Below are positions 1 through 9,278 of a stretch of 64,000 nucleotides of DNA, piece by piece. The DNA is from Planctomycetota bacterium. Its GTDB lineage: Bacteria; Planctomycetota; UBA1135; GCA-002686595. Numbering within the stretch: position 1 is the stretch's first letter; each line of letters starts with the position of its first letter. Under the pieces are notes generated by a model that did not search any database, had not been told where the DNA came from, and worked only from the letters and a program-made list of their open reading frames with translations. The DNA lies in contig DUBE01000066.1 in the NCBI GenBank assembly GCA_012960475.1, positions 1-64,000 on the forward strand, in the 5' to 3' direction. The position numbers were made by a program, and so were the translations under genes.

Positions 1-1055
1 TCTCCTTGGACGGCGGATTGATCGATCCGGTTCATGGCTATGTCAACTCAGGCAGCGCCGCCTTTCAAGGAACTGCTCCGGGGTCTGTGCTGGAGAGCTT
101 AGGTGGAGTGATTACGGTCTATGCCACTCCGGGCCAGCTGGGTCTTGGAGCGGGGGACGACATCGACGCACTGGCTCTGTGGGAGAACGGAATCCCAGGG
201 TTTCAGGCGGGCGATGGTCCTTACACCTGGCTGGATCCGAACAGCCCGACCGACATGTTGCTCTTCAGTTTGAGGCGCGGATCGCCCATCCTTGGGCAGA
301 TCGACTCGCTGATGCAATTGCCCATTGAGGAGAGTGATCTGCTCGGGCCTCCGGCCCCCGGCGCAAGCACTCCCATGATCTTGATCTCCGGGGAGTCCAT
401 GGGGCTCAAGACAGGTCGAGGATCTGGTGGCGGCGAAGGAGACGATCTGTCCGCGGCCACCTTTCGAAAAAAGGGTGAGGACATCGTCGATTGCCAACCA
501 AACGGGATTCCCGATCATGTCGACATTTCCAAGGGATCCAGCGATGATCTAAACGACAACGGCACCCCTGACGAATGCGAGCCCGTGGATGAAGTGACTT
601 GCTTCTGTTCGATTGGGTCCAGTCCATGTTCCAACGATTCTCCAGGCGCTGGCTGCAAGAACTCAACCGGTTCGGGTGGGCGTCTCAGGGGCCTTGGGAG
701 CTCTAGCCTCTATCTGGACGATTTGGCCTTCAGTGTGGAGCAGCTGCCTCCTCAGACCTTTGGAATCCTGTTCTATGGCCTGGACGAGGGGACCGCGCCG
801 GTGGTCATGGGGGCGGGGCTGCGTTGTGCAAGCTCACTCCTCCTGCGCATCGGCCCGCCTCTGCTGACTGACAGCCTGGGCCTCGCTATCGTTGGTCCGG
901 GCCTCGGCGGCTATGTGGCCCAGAACATGCCCCAGGTGGGGCAGTTTGCCCGCGGGAAGACCCTGCACTTCCAGGTGTACTACCGCGATCTGCAGTTTAC
1001 CTGCGGGAACGGGAGCAATGTGACCAACATGGTCTCGATCCGCTTCACCCAGTAA
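1..1055 (+). CDS. Secreted protein with planctomycete-type C-terminal module, 5' truncated
   Basis: The reading frame is open from the left edge of the window (codons begin at base 3) and stops with TAA at 1053-1055, so the N terminus and any signal peptide lie outside. The middle carries an acidic Asp/Asn-rich stretch of the type DxNGxxD...DLNDNGTPDEC, which resembles the calcium-binding EF-hand or thrombospondin-3-like spacers common in planctomycete extracellular proteins. The last ~140 residues have paired cysteines, FGILFYG, GAGLRC and a closing aromatic strand (FQVYYRD). The same plan recurs at the C terminus of the protein at 14756..17773. It is probably an exported or surface protein; the module's job (sorting, anchoring or folding) is inference. 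No enzymatic motif was seen. Confidence 0.75.
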   Translation, partial: SLDGGLIDPVHGYVNSGSAAFQGTAPGSVLESLGGVITVYATPGQLGLGAGDDIDALALWENGIPGFQAGDGPYTWLDPNSPTDMLLFSLRRGSPILGQIDSLMQLPIEESDLLGPPAPGASTPMILISGESMGLKTGRGSGGGEGDDLSAATFRKKGEDIVDCQPNGIPDHVDISKGSSDDLNDNGTPDECEPVDEVTCFCSIGSSPCSNDSPGAGCKNSTGSGGRLRGLGSSSLYLDDLAFSVEQLPPQTFGILFYGLDEGTAPVVMGAGLRCASSLLLRIGPPLLTDSLGLAIVGPGLGGYVAQNMPQVGQFARGKTLHFQVYYRDLQFTCGNGSNVTNMVSIRFTQ

Positions 1056-1174
1056 GAGGCAGGTGCCCGCCGAAGTTCGAAGGCGTTGCCCAGATGGGTG
1101 ACTCCTCTGCGCTGCGATTGACTGGAATCCGGTTGCCTGGCCTCCGAGCCTTCAGGCAGCCAGCGCTTGCCTTG

Positions 1175-1918
1175 TCACTGAACTTGGAAGATGTAGTTGC
1201 GATGATGCTGTCCCGCCTTGCGATAGGGGACCCTCTCAAATTCTGAGAGGGGGAACCTCATTCCGTGTTCATAGAAGTGCCCCGCATATCCGAGACCCTC
1301 AAGGAATCCAAATAGCTCGCCTTCGATTGCTTGCCTGTGGTGGCATTCAAGAAGCAGGCTCGGATGGGAGCGTTCAAGCAGTACTTGTCCCCCTTGGAAG
1401 ACGGACAGCTCATGACCCTCTACATCACACTTGATGATTGCTGGCTGCCTGTCGGCAGCTGGGAAGCACTCATCAAGGGTCGTGCTCGTGATTGTTAGCT
1501 GTTCGTGTCCCCTTCGGATCGGGCCGCCGGCATGTTCCAGGGTTGCTCCCCCGGACGTGGGGTGGGATCTGCGCATGGCTTTCTCTTCTGAGGTGTTGGA
1601 AAGGGCATGGGGTACCAGTTCGAGGTTGTTCAGCTTGAAGGCGGAGCGCAATGAAGAGAGGTGTTCCACACATTCAGGTTGGGGCTCAAAGGCCACTACA
1701 GCACCTGTGGGGCCAACGGCCTTCGACATCCAGTAGGAGTAGATTCCATGGTTGGCCCCAACATCCAAGGCGAGCCTTCCACTCAGGTCGAGTTCGAGCA
1801 GCCACCTGAGGGAGTCCCGTTCGCTTCGCAGCCGGTAGCGCCAGCAACGGTGCAGGTGATGAATCTTGGACGTCAGGTTCATCGGACGGATGCTAGGAGA
1901 TAGAAGCTGTTTGTTCAT
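1175..1918 (-). CDS. FkbM family methyltransferase
   Basis: This is a 247-residue protein with the Rossmann SAM-binding motif DVGANHG near residue 53, followed by the strand VVAFEPQPE and, in the second half, IIKCDVEGHE. Together these are the signature of the FkbM methyltransferase family. Such enzymes O-methylate sugars, lipids or secondary metabolites, but the substrate here cannot be read from the sequence. Transcription runs leftward, and the 3' end faces the 3' end of the truncated secreted gene with about 120 bases between them. recJ, on the same strand, lies just upstream (recJ stop at 1986), so the two may share a transcript. The family call is firm and the substrate is unknown. Confidence 0.85.
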   Translation of the reverse strand: MNKQLLSPSIRPMNLTSKIHHLHRCWRYRLRSERDSLRWLLELDLSGRLALDVGANHGIYSYWMSKAVGPTGAVVAFEPQPECVEHLSSLRSAFKLNNLELVPHALSNTSEEKAMRRSHPTSGGATLEHAGGPIRRGHEQLTITSTTLDECFPAADRQPAIIKCDVEGHELSVFQGGQVLLERSHPSLLLECHHRQAIEGELFGFLEGLGYAGHFYEHGMRFPLSEFERVPYRKAGQHHRNYIFQVQ

Positions 1919-1985
1919 GTGATATTGACCGTCAGCCAGATTCCTTGTGGTGCTGAACTCCAGATGCTGTGGAGTGGCTGCTTCC

Positions 1986-3770
1986 CTACTTTATCGCATC
2001 CACACGCCCTTGGACTTCCAATGGGGGCATCTCCCCAACGGCAAAGTCGAGCACGCGCAGCTCCTGGTTGCGCTCTCCTCGGAATTCGTTCCAGACGGGA
2101 GTGAAGGCGATGTGCAGATCTTCGCCCATTTGCAACTCATCGATGCGCTCGCCCTGGAAGAAGCCCATGGCTCTCAGGACTGTGCCCCCGTCGCGTAGCT
2201 TGAGGATCAGGTGCTTGCCGTCGCGGCTGGCGCGGGCTGGTTCCGCCAGGCGGCAGTTGCAGGCCAGCAGCACCGGGCTGGGATTGCCTTCTCCGAAGGG
2301 TTCGAGGCGGTCGATTTGTTCTTGGATCTCACGACCTACCTGGGCAAGGGGAATGACCGCATCGATTCCCAGGGGCGAGGTACCGAAGGAGTCCGGGTGA
2401 AGAGTTTCTCGGGCAGCATTGCAGAGGGCATCGCGGTAGGCAGCGACCTGTTCGGCTTTGATTTCGCAACCGGCTGCGGCAGCGTGCCCGCCATAGCGCA
2501 GTACATGCTCCTTGCCGGCGTGCATCAGTTCCAGAATGCTGACCCCCTGTACCGTTCGTGCGCTGGCCCTGCCGGTTTCACCGTCGAGACCGATCACAAT
2601 GGTCGGGCGCCCGTGCGTCTCCACCATGCGGCCCGCCACGATGCCCACCAGACCTTGGTGCCAGCCCTGCCCCGCCAGCACCAGGATCGGCCAGCGCTTT
2701 GTGTCAGAGAATTCAGAAGCTGCTTCCTCAGCCAGGACCATCAGGTCGCTGGTCATGTTCTTCCGCTCTTGATTGAGGTCCTCCAGTTTCTTGGCCAGGG
2801 CCCGCGCTTGCACCGGTTCTTCTTCCAGCAAGAGTCCTACGGCCAAAGCGGCGGTGTCCAGGCGCCCCGCTGCGTTGATGCGCGGGCCAATGCCAAAGCC
2901 GATGTCGTCCGCGGCCAGGGTCTTGTTTGTCAAGCCGCAGACCTGCAAGAGAGCACGTGTTCCCGGGTGTGGACTGGCCTGCAGGGCTTTGAGCCCAGCG
3001 CGGGCCAGCACCCGGTTCTCATCGAGCAGAGGTACCACATCGCCCACTGTGGCGATGGCCACCAAACCCATCGCGTCGAGCAGGAACTCCTTCAGATTCG
3101 GCCTGACCTTGGGTCCTCCGCTGATCGCCTGGCAGAGACCCCAGGCCAATTTGTAGGCCACCGCCCCGCCGCACAGTTCGCGGAATGGGTAGCTGGAGTT
3201 TGGCATCTTTGGATTGACGATGGCCACTGCCTGGGGCAGGTCCCCCTGGGGTGGTTCGTGGTGATCGGTCACGATGGTGTCGATGCCCAGGCCCTTGAGC
3301 TCGTTGATGACCTCCACCGCGCTGGTGCCGTTGTCCACGCTGACTATCAGGCTGGCCCCGACTTGCTGGGCTTTCTTGATCGAGTGCTGGCCGAAGGAGT
3401 AGCCGTCTTTTTGGCGGTGGGGGATGTGCCACTCGACTCTCGCTTCCAGGAGCCGCAACAGCCGCACGAGGATTGTGGTGCCCGTTACCCCGTCCACGTC
3501 GTAGTCCCCGTGGATCAAGATCACTTCGTTCTTGTCGATCGCTGCTTGCAGCCGCTTCACTGCCTTCTGCATATCCGGCAGCCCGTCAGGGTCGTGCAGG
3601 AGCATGAGCGTTGGCTTGAGGTGCCGTGTGAGGGGCTCACCCGGTGTGTGACCTCGGTTGGCCAGCAGTCGGGCCAAGAAGGGCTTGACCACCTGTTTCC
3701 GGCCGATGTCAGCGACGATTTCGGGATCGGGATCGCACAGGTTCCAGGGTCGAGCAGGGGGGTGATTCAC
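1986..3770 (-). CDS. recJ: Single-stranded-DNA-specific 5'-3' exonuclease RecJ
   Basis: The 594-residue protein has the DHH-superfamily motifs in order: HGDYDVDG at about residues 87-94, VSVDNGT near 144, and TDHHEPP with the DHH triad at 169-171. The C-terminal DHHA1/OB part includes GRASART and GGHAAAAG. These acidic and histidine residues bind the two metals that cleave ssDNA. RecJ acts in the cytoplasm in RecF-pathway recombination, mismatch repair and base-excision repair. Length and motif order are normal for the family. It is divergent from selA (start-to-start gap 125 bases), so that gap should hold promoters for both. A 533-codon open frame on the opposite strand (2211..3812) is a GC-rich shadow. 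Confidence 0.95.
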   Translation of the reverse strand: MNHPPARPWNLCDPDPEIVADIGRKQVVKPFLARLLANRGHTPGEPLTRHLKPTLMLLHDPDGLPDMQKAVKRLQAAIDKNEVILIHGDYDVDGVTGTTILVRLLRLLEARVEWHIPHRQKDGYSFGQHSIKKAQQVGASLIVSVDNGTSAVEVINELKGLGIDTIVTDHHEPPQGDLPQAVAIVNPKMPNSSYPFRELCGGAVAYKLAWGLCQAISGGPKVRPNLKEFLLDAMGLVAIATVGDVVPLLDENRVLARAGLKALQASPHPGTRALLQVCGLTNKTLAADDIGFGIGPRINAAGRLDTAALAVGLLLEEEPVQARALAKKLEDLNQERKNMTSDLMVLAEEAASEFSDTKRWPILVLAGQGWHQGLVGIVAGRMVETHGRPTIVIGLDGETGRASARTVQGVSILELMHAGKEHVLRYGGHAAAAGCEIKAEQVAAYRDALCNAARETLHPDSFGTSPLGIDAVIPLAQVGREIQEQIDRLEPFGEGNPSPVLLACNCRLAEPARASRDGKHLILKLRDGGTVLRAMGFFQGERIDELQMGEDLHIAFTPVWNEFRGERNQELRVLDFAVGEMPPLEVQGRVDAIK

Positions 3771-3895
3771 CGGAGTAGGTTAGCCCTCCCAGGCTTTCAT
3801 GGCAGGGTCTGATCAGGGCAAAAATCCCAAGTCTTGGGCAGATGCGTTCGGCTGGACGCTTGGCTACCGGCCTCCTGCACCCCACACTATGCCCC

Positions 3896-5365
3896 ATGGA
3901 GCCCAGTACAAGACCCGCAGGCGGCAATCCCTATCGCCTGCTACCCGCCGTGGACGAAGTCCTGCGTGATCCCGGCGTGGTGGCCCTGGTGGAGAATGTG
4001 GGCCGGGGCGTCCTGCGCACCCTTGCGCAACGGCTGGTTGAGTCCTGGCGTGAGGAGATCAAGGAGGGCGTACTAGATGCGGCACAGCTTGAGACGCGCC
4101 TTGTGGATGGAGGCCTTGGCCGCGCCATGGGGGAGCTTCTGAATGAGGATCGCGCCCGGGGTTTGCACCGGGCGATCAATGTGAGTGGCGTGGTGCTCAA
4201 CACCGGCCTCGGTCGCGCACCGGTGCATCCGGAAGTGGCGGCGCGCATGGAAGCCGCAGCCCGCTCGTTCTGTGTGCTTGAAGTGGATCGTATCAGCGGG
4301 GAGCGCAACCGTCGGGACGAGCGCCTGAGCCAGTTGCTCGGTCGCCTGGTGGGATCGGAAGAGGGCATCGCGGTAAACAACAACGCGGGGGCGGCGCTGC
4401 TGACCATGCACGCATTGGCCACGGGCAAGGAGGCTATCGTCAGTCGCGGAGAGCTGGTGGAGATCGGTGGGTCCTTTCGGGTGCCCGAGGTGATGGCCGC
4501 TGCGGGCGTGCGTATGGTGGAAGTGGGCGCGACGAACCGCACGCGCATTGCTGACTACGAGGGCGGCATGACCGCCGAGACCGCACTCTTGATGAAGGTG
4601 CATCCTTCCAACTTTCGGGTGGTTGGTTTCACAAGTGAAGTCAAGCCTGAGGAGCTCGCAGCTCTGGGTCGGCAACACCGGGTGGCCAGTGCATGGGACC
4701 TGGGTTCCGGGCTCGTGGAAGCCAAGACCATGCGGCCGCTGGGCGCCAGGGTCGGCGGGGAAACAGAGGTGTCCGATGCCCTCGCCAGCGGGATTGACAT
4801 TGTTTCTTTCAGCGGAGACAAGTTGCTGGGTGGCCCGCAGGCGGGCTTGATCGTGGGTACGGCAGAGGCTGTGGCGCGCTTGCGACAAGATCCGCTCTAT
4901 CGAGCTTTGCGATGCGACAAGGTGACCTTGGCGGGACTTGAAGCAACCGTTGAGTTGATTCTGGCGGGGCGCGGGGATGAACTGCCCGCTCGACTCATGT
5001 TGTTGGCCTCGTCTGAGGACCTGCATCCGATTGCTGAACAACTGAAGGAGGCCCTCATGGACCTGGGCTTCAAGGTGAAGATCGAAGAGGGCGAATCCCA
5101 GCCGGGCTCGGGGTCGGCTCCGGGCATTTTTCTCAAGGGCCCGGTGTTGCGGGTGACCGATCCCAAGCGAAGCCCAGCTGGGCTTGCGGCAGCTCTGCGG
5201 GCATCGTCCCCCCCTGTCTTCGCACGGGTGCAGGGGGATGCCCTGCTGCTCGATCCGCGTACCTTGTTGCGGGGGGCAACATCATCGGGGGCATCGGGAA
5301 TGCCGGATGACCAAGAGGATCTGCTCAAGGTCTTTGCTTCCCTTGTCAGCTCGGCGGGGGCTTGA
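3896..5365 (+). CDS. selA: L-seryl-tRNA(Sec) selenium transferase SelA
   Basis: SelA is a PLP enzyme that converts Ser-tRNA(Sec) to Sec-tRNA(Sec) using selenophosphate. The protein begins with the N-terminal helical domain (NPYRLLPAVDEVL), then INVSGVVLNTGLGRAP, the VNNNAGAALL and REIGGSFR-type segments (here GELVEIGGSFRVPEV), and the PLP-lysine motif FSGDKLLGGPQAG, with the lysine at residue 309. An ATG at 3842 in the same frame would add 18 residues, but family similarity begins just after the ATG at 3896, which is preferred. It is followed after 59 bases by selD and, 3.9 kb on, by selC, so selenophosphate supply, tRNA and tRNA charging are co-located. selB is not in the window. Confidence 0.95.
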   Translation: MEPSTRPAGGNPYRLLPAVDEVLRDPGVVALVENVGRGVLRTLAQRLVESWREEIKEGVLDAAQLETRLVDGGLGRAMGELLNEDRARGLHRAINVSGVVLNTGLGRAPVHPEVAARMEAAARSFCVLEVDRISGERNRRDERLSQLLGRLVGSEEGIAVNNNAGAALLTMHALATGKEAIVSRGELVEIGGSFRVPEVMAAAGVRMVEVGATNRTRIADYEGGMTAETALLMKVHPSNFRVVGFTSEVKPEELAALGRQHRVASAWDLGSGLVEAKTMRPLGARVGGETEVSDALASGIDIVSFSGDKLLGGPQAGLIVGTAEAVARLRQDPLYRALRCDKVTLAGLEATVELILAGRGDELPARLMLLASSEDLHPIAEQLKEALMDLGFKVKIEEGESQPGSGSAPGIFLKGPVLRVTDPKRSPAGLAAALRASSPPVFARVQGDALLLDPRTLLRGATSSGASGMPDDQEDLLKVFASLVSSAGA

Positions 5366-5424
5366 GCGTATAGTTCCCCTGGTCCGGCCTAGGAATCAAC
5401 CAGCGCGGACCTCAACCGTAAGCC

Positions 5425-6489
5425 ATGACATCCAATCCCAAGCGACTGACCGACTACGCCGCCTGCGCTGGCTGAGCCGCCAAAATGCCCATGGGGCAAC
5501 TCGAGCAGGTCCTGCGCGAGGCCAATCCAGCTGCCGACGAACGCCTCTTGGTAGGTCCTCAATCCGTGGACGACGCGGGAGTGGTTCTGCTTGGAGAAGA
5601 CGAGGGTGTGCTTGCCGGTTCGCGAGTGGCTTTGGTCCAGACCGTGGATTACTTTCCGCCGGTGCTCGACGATCCCTACTTCTATGGAGCCGTGGCTGCG
5701 GCGAACGCCCTCTCGGATGTGTACGCCATGGGGGCGCGCCCCCTCTCGGCTCTCAATCTTGCGGGCTTTCCCAAGGACTTCAAACCCGAGTGGATCGCCG
5801 AGATTTTTCGTGGTGGGTTTGACAAACTGCGCGAAGCGGAAACGGTCTTGGCTGGGGGCCATACGGTCCAAGGACCTGAGCCACTCTTTGGTTTTGCGGT
5901 TACTGGCGTGGTCGATCCCCAGCGGGTGATCACCAACGCGGGGGCCCGAGCCGGGGACCGCTTGTACTTGACCAAGCCTCTGGGTATGGGCTCAGTGACC
6001 ACCGGGGGCAAGCTCGGCAAGGCTTCTGGGGACTTGATGCGACGTGCGGCGGAGGTCATGGCAACACTCAATCTGGCCGCCGCAGAGGCCATGGCAGAAG
6101 TCAGCGCTCGGGCCTGCACTGACGTGACCGGCTTTGGTCTGTTGGGACATGCGCGCAACATTGCCAAGGCCAGTGGTGTGACTTTGAGCTTCGATGCAGG
6201 CGCCCTGCCCATTTTTGAAGGAGCCCTGGCCCTGGCCCGGGAAGGCGTCGTTTCCGGAGGATCCGCTCGCAGCAAGGCGGCCATCGGTGATGATGTGAGG
6301 CTGGCAGAGGGCTTGGATCCTGACCTGGTGCGCATTGTTTTTGATGCGGAAACGTCAGGAGGCCTTCTGATCTGCGTGCCGGCCGAGGAGGCCTCCACCC
6401 TGGAGAGGGCACTTGCAGCCCACGATGTGCCCGTCCATGGGGTGGGCGAGGTGATCCCCGTTGGTGACCATTTCATCCTGCTGAACTAG
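5425..6489 (+). CDS. selD: Selenide, water dikinase SelD containing selenocysteine at residue 17 (in-frame UGA)
   Basis: SelD makes selenophosphate from selenide and ATP. Conventional ORF calling starts at the ATG at 5485, but the frame extends upstream through a single TGA (5473-5475) to an ATG at 5425. The extension reads RLTDY at residues 7-11 and AGUAAK at 15-20. This aligns without gaps to the E. coli SelD start (RLTQY...AGCGCK), with the UGA exactly at catalytic Cys17 and Lys20 conserved. Downstream motifs are normal: TVDYFPP, ANALSDVYAMG, GGHT, TDVTGFGLLGH and ETSGGLL. The product is 354 residues with Sec17. It lies 59 bases after selA, and selC is nearby. A short hairpin follows the UGA (see the separate entry). 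Sec-type SelD is known in other bacteria. Starting at 5485 would drop the catalytic residue. Confidence 0.92.
5476..5510 (+). promoter_or_regulatory. Candidate bacterial SECIS element downstream of the selD UGA
   Basis: Immediately after the UGA codon at 5473-5475, bases 5486-5490 (TGCCC) can pair with 5494-5498 (GGGCA), leaving a 3-nt apical loop ATG. The loop G is 18 bases from the end of the UGA, within the spacing typical of bacterial SECIS hairpins recognised by SelB. The stem is short and lower-stem pairing is weak by eye, so exact limits are uncertain. The functional case rests mainly on the UGA being at the catalytic position of SelD. Confidence 0.5.
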
Positions 6490-6545
6490 ATGTTGCTGAA
6501 CTGATTTTTCTGTCACCTCTTCGTCGTTTTTCCAGCTGCAATCTC

Positions 6546-7640
6546 ATGCGCCTTTCTCCACTGTCTGTCGGTTTTCTTTTGAGTGTTTGCTTGGGCAGCG
6601 CATGCCTGAGCCCACCCGCCGCGCGGGACTCCTGGAAGGCACGTGTGGTCTGTGACCTGGGCATCAAGATGGGGGGCTGCGCCGTTGGCGACCTGCTGCC
6701 GGATCTACCCGGGAATGAGATCGCTGTGACCACCGGGGACGGTCTTGTGGTGGTGGCTTGGGCCAGCGGTGATGGATTCAAACACGAAGTGGTTGCGGGT
6801 CTTGCGGGTGAAGCGATTCAGTGCGCTATCGGCGAACTCGATCCCACCAGTCCGGGGGCAGAACTGGTGACCGTAGGCAAGCACACAGGCAGCGAGGATG
6901 AGCCGGGTCAAGGAGTCGTCCTCTTGCATCGACGCCGCGAGACAGGTTGGGAGAGCACCGAACTTCTGCGTACAAATGCACTCATGCATGCGGTGGCTAT
7001 CGGCGATGCGGATCCATTGCACAGTGGCAACGAACTGGTGGTGGGAGGCTTCACCAATCAGGCATTTGTGCTGCGCCACGTGGGCGATGGCCGGATTGAA
7101 GTGGAAGCGACCGTGGTCACCAGTGGCCCCGTAAAGGGCGCTGCGGTGGGCCTGCGTGGTGCGGTCCTGGCCCAGGACGACGGGCGCTTGGTGGAAATCG
7201 TGCGCCACTCCGGGGGCTTCGAGCCGCGGGTGCTCTTTGAGGGCATTGAGGCCCTGGCTCGAGTCGCCGCCACCAACGATGTGGTGCTCTTTGGGGGAAA
7301 CGATGGACGCCTGCGCGTCTGGCGGAAGGGTGCGGTGGAGACTGTGCTGACCACCGCAGACCGCTTGCGCGGCGCAGTGTTGGCTGATCTGGACGTCAGC
7401 CGTCCTGGGGTGGAGGGTGCCACCGCCGGCTACGACGGTTTCGTTCGAATGGTATGTGGGCGCGACGGCACCTGGGTCTCTTCTGGGGGCGGTTCCGTTC
7501 TCAAGTCCGGTTTTCACTGTCCCACCATCGGCAGTGACGATGGACGTCTGCATCATTTGGCCGCCGGAGAAGTGGGGCAACTGGGCATGTGCCTTGTGGC
7601 CTGCGGTTACTCCGGTCGTTTGCTCCTCTTTAGTCGTTGA
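6546..7640 (+). CDS. Predicted lipoprotein with repeat-like beta-propeller fold
   Basis: The 364-residue protein begins with a lipoprotein signal: a hydrophobic stretch and the lipobox LGSAC near residue 20. The rest is made of recurring units such as DLLPDLPGNEIAV, ELDPTSPGAELVTV and DADPLHSGNELVVG. These resemble FG-GAP/VCBS or WD-like blades, suggesting a small beta-propeller on the periplasmic face of a membrane. No catalytic motif is visible and the function is unknown. It lies 56 bases after selD and 3 bases before the phosphodiesterase gene, so the three may be co-transcribed, although no functional link to selenium is evident. Confidence 0.7.
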   Translation: MRLSPLSVGFLLSVCLGSACLSPPAARDSWKARVVCDLGIKMGGCAVGDLLPDLPGNEIAVTTGDGLVVVAWASGDGFKHEVVAGLAGEAIQCAIGELDPTSPGAELVTVGKHTGSEDEPGQGVVLLHRRRETGWESTELLRTNALMHAVAIGDADPLHSGNELVVGGFTNQAFVLRHVGDGRIEVEATVVTSGPVKGAAVGLRGAVLAQDDGRLVEIVRHSGGFEPRVLFEGIEALARVAATNDVVLFGGNDGRLRVWRKGAVETVLTTADRLRGAVLADLDVSRPGVEGATAGYDGFVRMVCGRDGTWVSSGGGSVLKSGFHCPTIGSDDGRLHHLAAGEVGQLGMCLVACGYSGRLLLFSR

Positions 7641-7643
7641 CCG

Positions 7644-9188
7644 TTGAAGAGCTCCGAGTTCGCTACCGATCCGTTTTGGGATCACGACCACCTGTTTCCT
7701 GCGGGGCAGTTTGTGGGGCCGCCGCCTCTGATCTTGGGACACCGGGGTGCACCCCGTGAGGCTCCCGAAAATACCCTGGTCTCCCTGCGTCGCGCACTGG
7801 ATGTGGGGCTTGATGGGATCGAGTACGACCTGCGCGCCTGTGCCGGGGGTGAGCTGGTGCTGTTGCACGACGAGACTCTGGAGCGCACCACCGACAGCCA
7901 TGGAGAGCTTAGCAAGCGTAATCTTGCTTCCCTGATGGGAGTCGATGCTGGTGGCTGGCACTCCCGCAATCACCGGGGAGAACCCCTGCCGCTCTTGGAC
8001 GAAGCTCTGGAGTTGACCCTGCTCGATGGTCGACCCGCCATGCACATGATCGAGATCAAGGAGCGTGGGCTGCTGCAGGCTCTGCTCGGGCGGCTGGAGG
8101 ACATCGGTCCTCCGGTGGACTTGCGCATCGCGTCCTTCGATGGGGAGGAGTTGGCCAGATTGCCAGCCAACAGTCCAAAGGGCATGCTGCTGGCGGATCA
8201 GGTGGATGATCTCGTGATCTCTCAACTGGCAGAACACCGTTTCGGCGCACTGGGGGTAGGCCCTGGAGGTTGGAACCATGAGGCATGGCAGCGGCTCCCC
8301 CGCGGCCTGGAGCGCTGGGCCTGGTCCATAGACAACCCCGCGGACCTCCTCAGGGTTTGTGACGGAGAATTCACTGGTTTCAACACCAATGAACCCCACC
8401 GGGCTCTGGCGGCCCGTGCCCTCAAGCGCTTGGTGCCGGACCTGAAAGAGTGGCCTCTGAAGGTGCCGCACCTGTTGGTGATACCCGAGGGCTTGAGTGC
8501 CGAGGATCGTGAGCGCGGGGAGTGGTTCGGTCGTTGGAATAGCAGCGTGAGCTTCAGCAATCCCCTGCCTGTTCCTATTGAAGTGCGGATTGGGTTCTTC
8601 AGTCGTGGGGGAGCCTTCGATGTGGAGGGATTGCCCCACGCGGCCACCGTTTCGGTGGGCGAGACGCTGCAGATTCCCTTTCGTCTGGACGGGGGCAGCC
8701 GCTCTCCGGGACCTGATCCCTTGATCGGCGCCGCGATGAGTTGGCAGGGCAACCTCTGGCCGGGGCATAGCAACCTCGCCGCCGGCGGGCGCCTGCTATT
8801 GGACGTGCCTCTGGTGCGCGAGCGTCGGGCCTGGGCGGAACCACTGACGGCGCGGCTGAGTCTCTTGGCGGAGAGTGCGGGGGATCGTCCCGCTAGTGTG
8901 CTCTTGCGGCGCACGGGCCAACGGATTTCCCTGCGGATCGAACATGCGGGAGGTCTTGAAGGCGCTGTGTTGGTGGGGCGGCTGGGGCAAAGCGTGCAGC
9001 GGGGTGCGCCGGGAGTGGACTTGATCTTGCCCGGTGGCTTCGATGATTGCCCCGCTGGGTTGCCCTTCAGTGTGGGAATCGAAGGTCTGCGGGATGGGGT
9101 CTTGCGTCGACGCCGGTGGGCGGGTGGGTTGCCTGCGGGCTTGGGTCACGGATCTCCGGGACGCTTGTTGCCTTCTCGAGAGGCTTAG
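7644..9188 (+). CDS. Glycerophosphodiester phosphodiesterase family protein with extra C-terminal domain
   Basis: The N-terminal ~240 residues form a GDPD TIM barrel: HRGAPREAPENT near residue 33 (catalytic His-Arg and Glu), GIEYDLR (metal-binding Glu/Asp), LHDETLERTTD (second catalytic His) and MIEIKE. The family hydrolyses glycerophosphodiesters to glycerol-3-phosphate plus an alcohol. A further ~260 residues, apparently beta-rich, have no recognised family and make the protein about twice the usual UgpQ length. No signal peptide is apparent. The start is a TTG at 7644, only 3 bases after the lipoprotein stop, without a clear ribosome-binding site; a slightly later start is possible but must precede the HRG motif. 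Confidence 0.85.
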   Translation: MKSSEFATDPFWDHDHLFPAGQFVGPPPLILGHRGAPREAPENTLVSLRRALDVGLDGIEYDLRACAGGELVLLHDETLERTTDSHGELSKRNLASLMGVDAGGWHSRNHRGEPLPLLDEALELTLLDGRPAMHMIEIKERGLLQALLGRLEDIGPPVDLRIASFDGEELARLPANSPKGMLLADQVDDLVISQLAEHRFGALGVGPGGWNHEAWQRLPRGLERWAWSIDNPADLLRVCDGEFTGFNTNEPHRALAARALKRLVPDLKEWPLKVPHLLVIPEGLSAEDRERGEWFGRWNSSVSFSNPLPVPIEVRIGFFSRGGAFDVEGLPHAATVSVGETLQIPFRLDGGSRSPGPDPLIGAAMSWQGNLWPGHSNLAAGGRLLLDVPLVRERRAWAEPLTARLSLLAESAGDRPASVLLRRTGQRISLRIEHAGGLEGAVLVGRLGQSVQRGAPGVDLILPGGFDDCPAGLPFSVGIEGLRDGVLRRRRWAGGLPAGLGHGSPGRLLPSREA

Positions 9189-9278
9189 GTCCAGGTAGAA
9201 GGGCGCAAGAGATCCGTGGGGGAGCCGATCGAGTGGGGGTCCAGGCCCCATGTCAACGCTATGCTGCTCGCCCCAAGT

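Noticed and set aside
2211-3812. 533-codon open frame opposite recJ
   Set aside because: It lies wholly over recJ, which has full DHH motifs; its translation has no family motifs. It is a GC-rich shadow.
6705-8768. 687-codon open frame on the minus strand over the lipoprotein and phosphodiesterase genes
   Set aside because: It spans two real genes with clear motifs on the + strand; a shadow frame.
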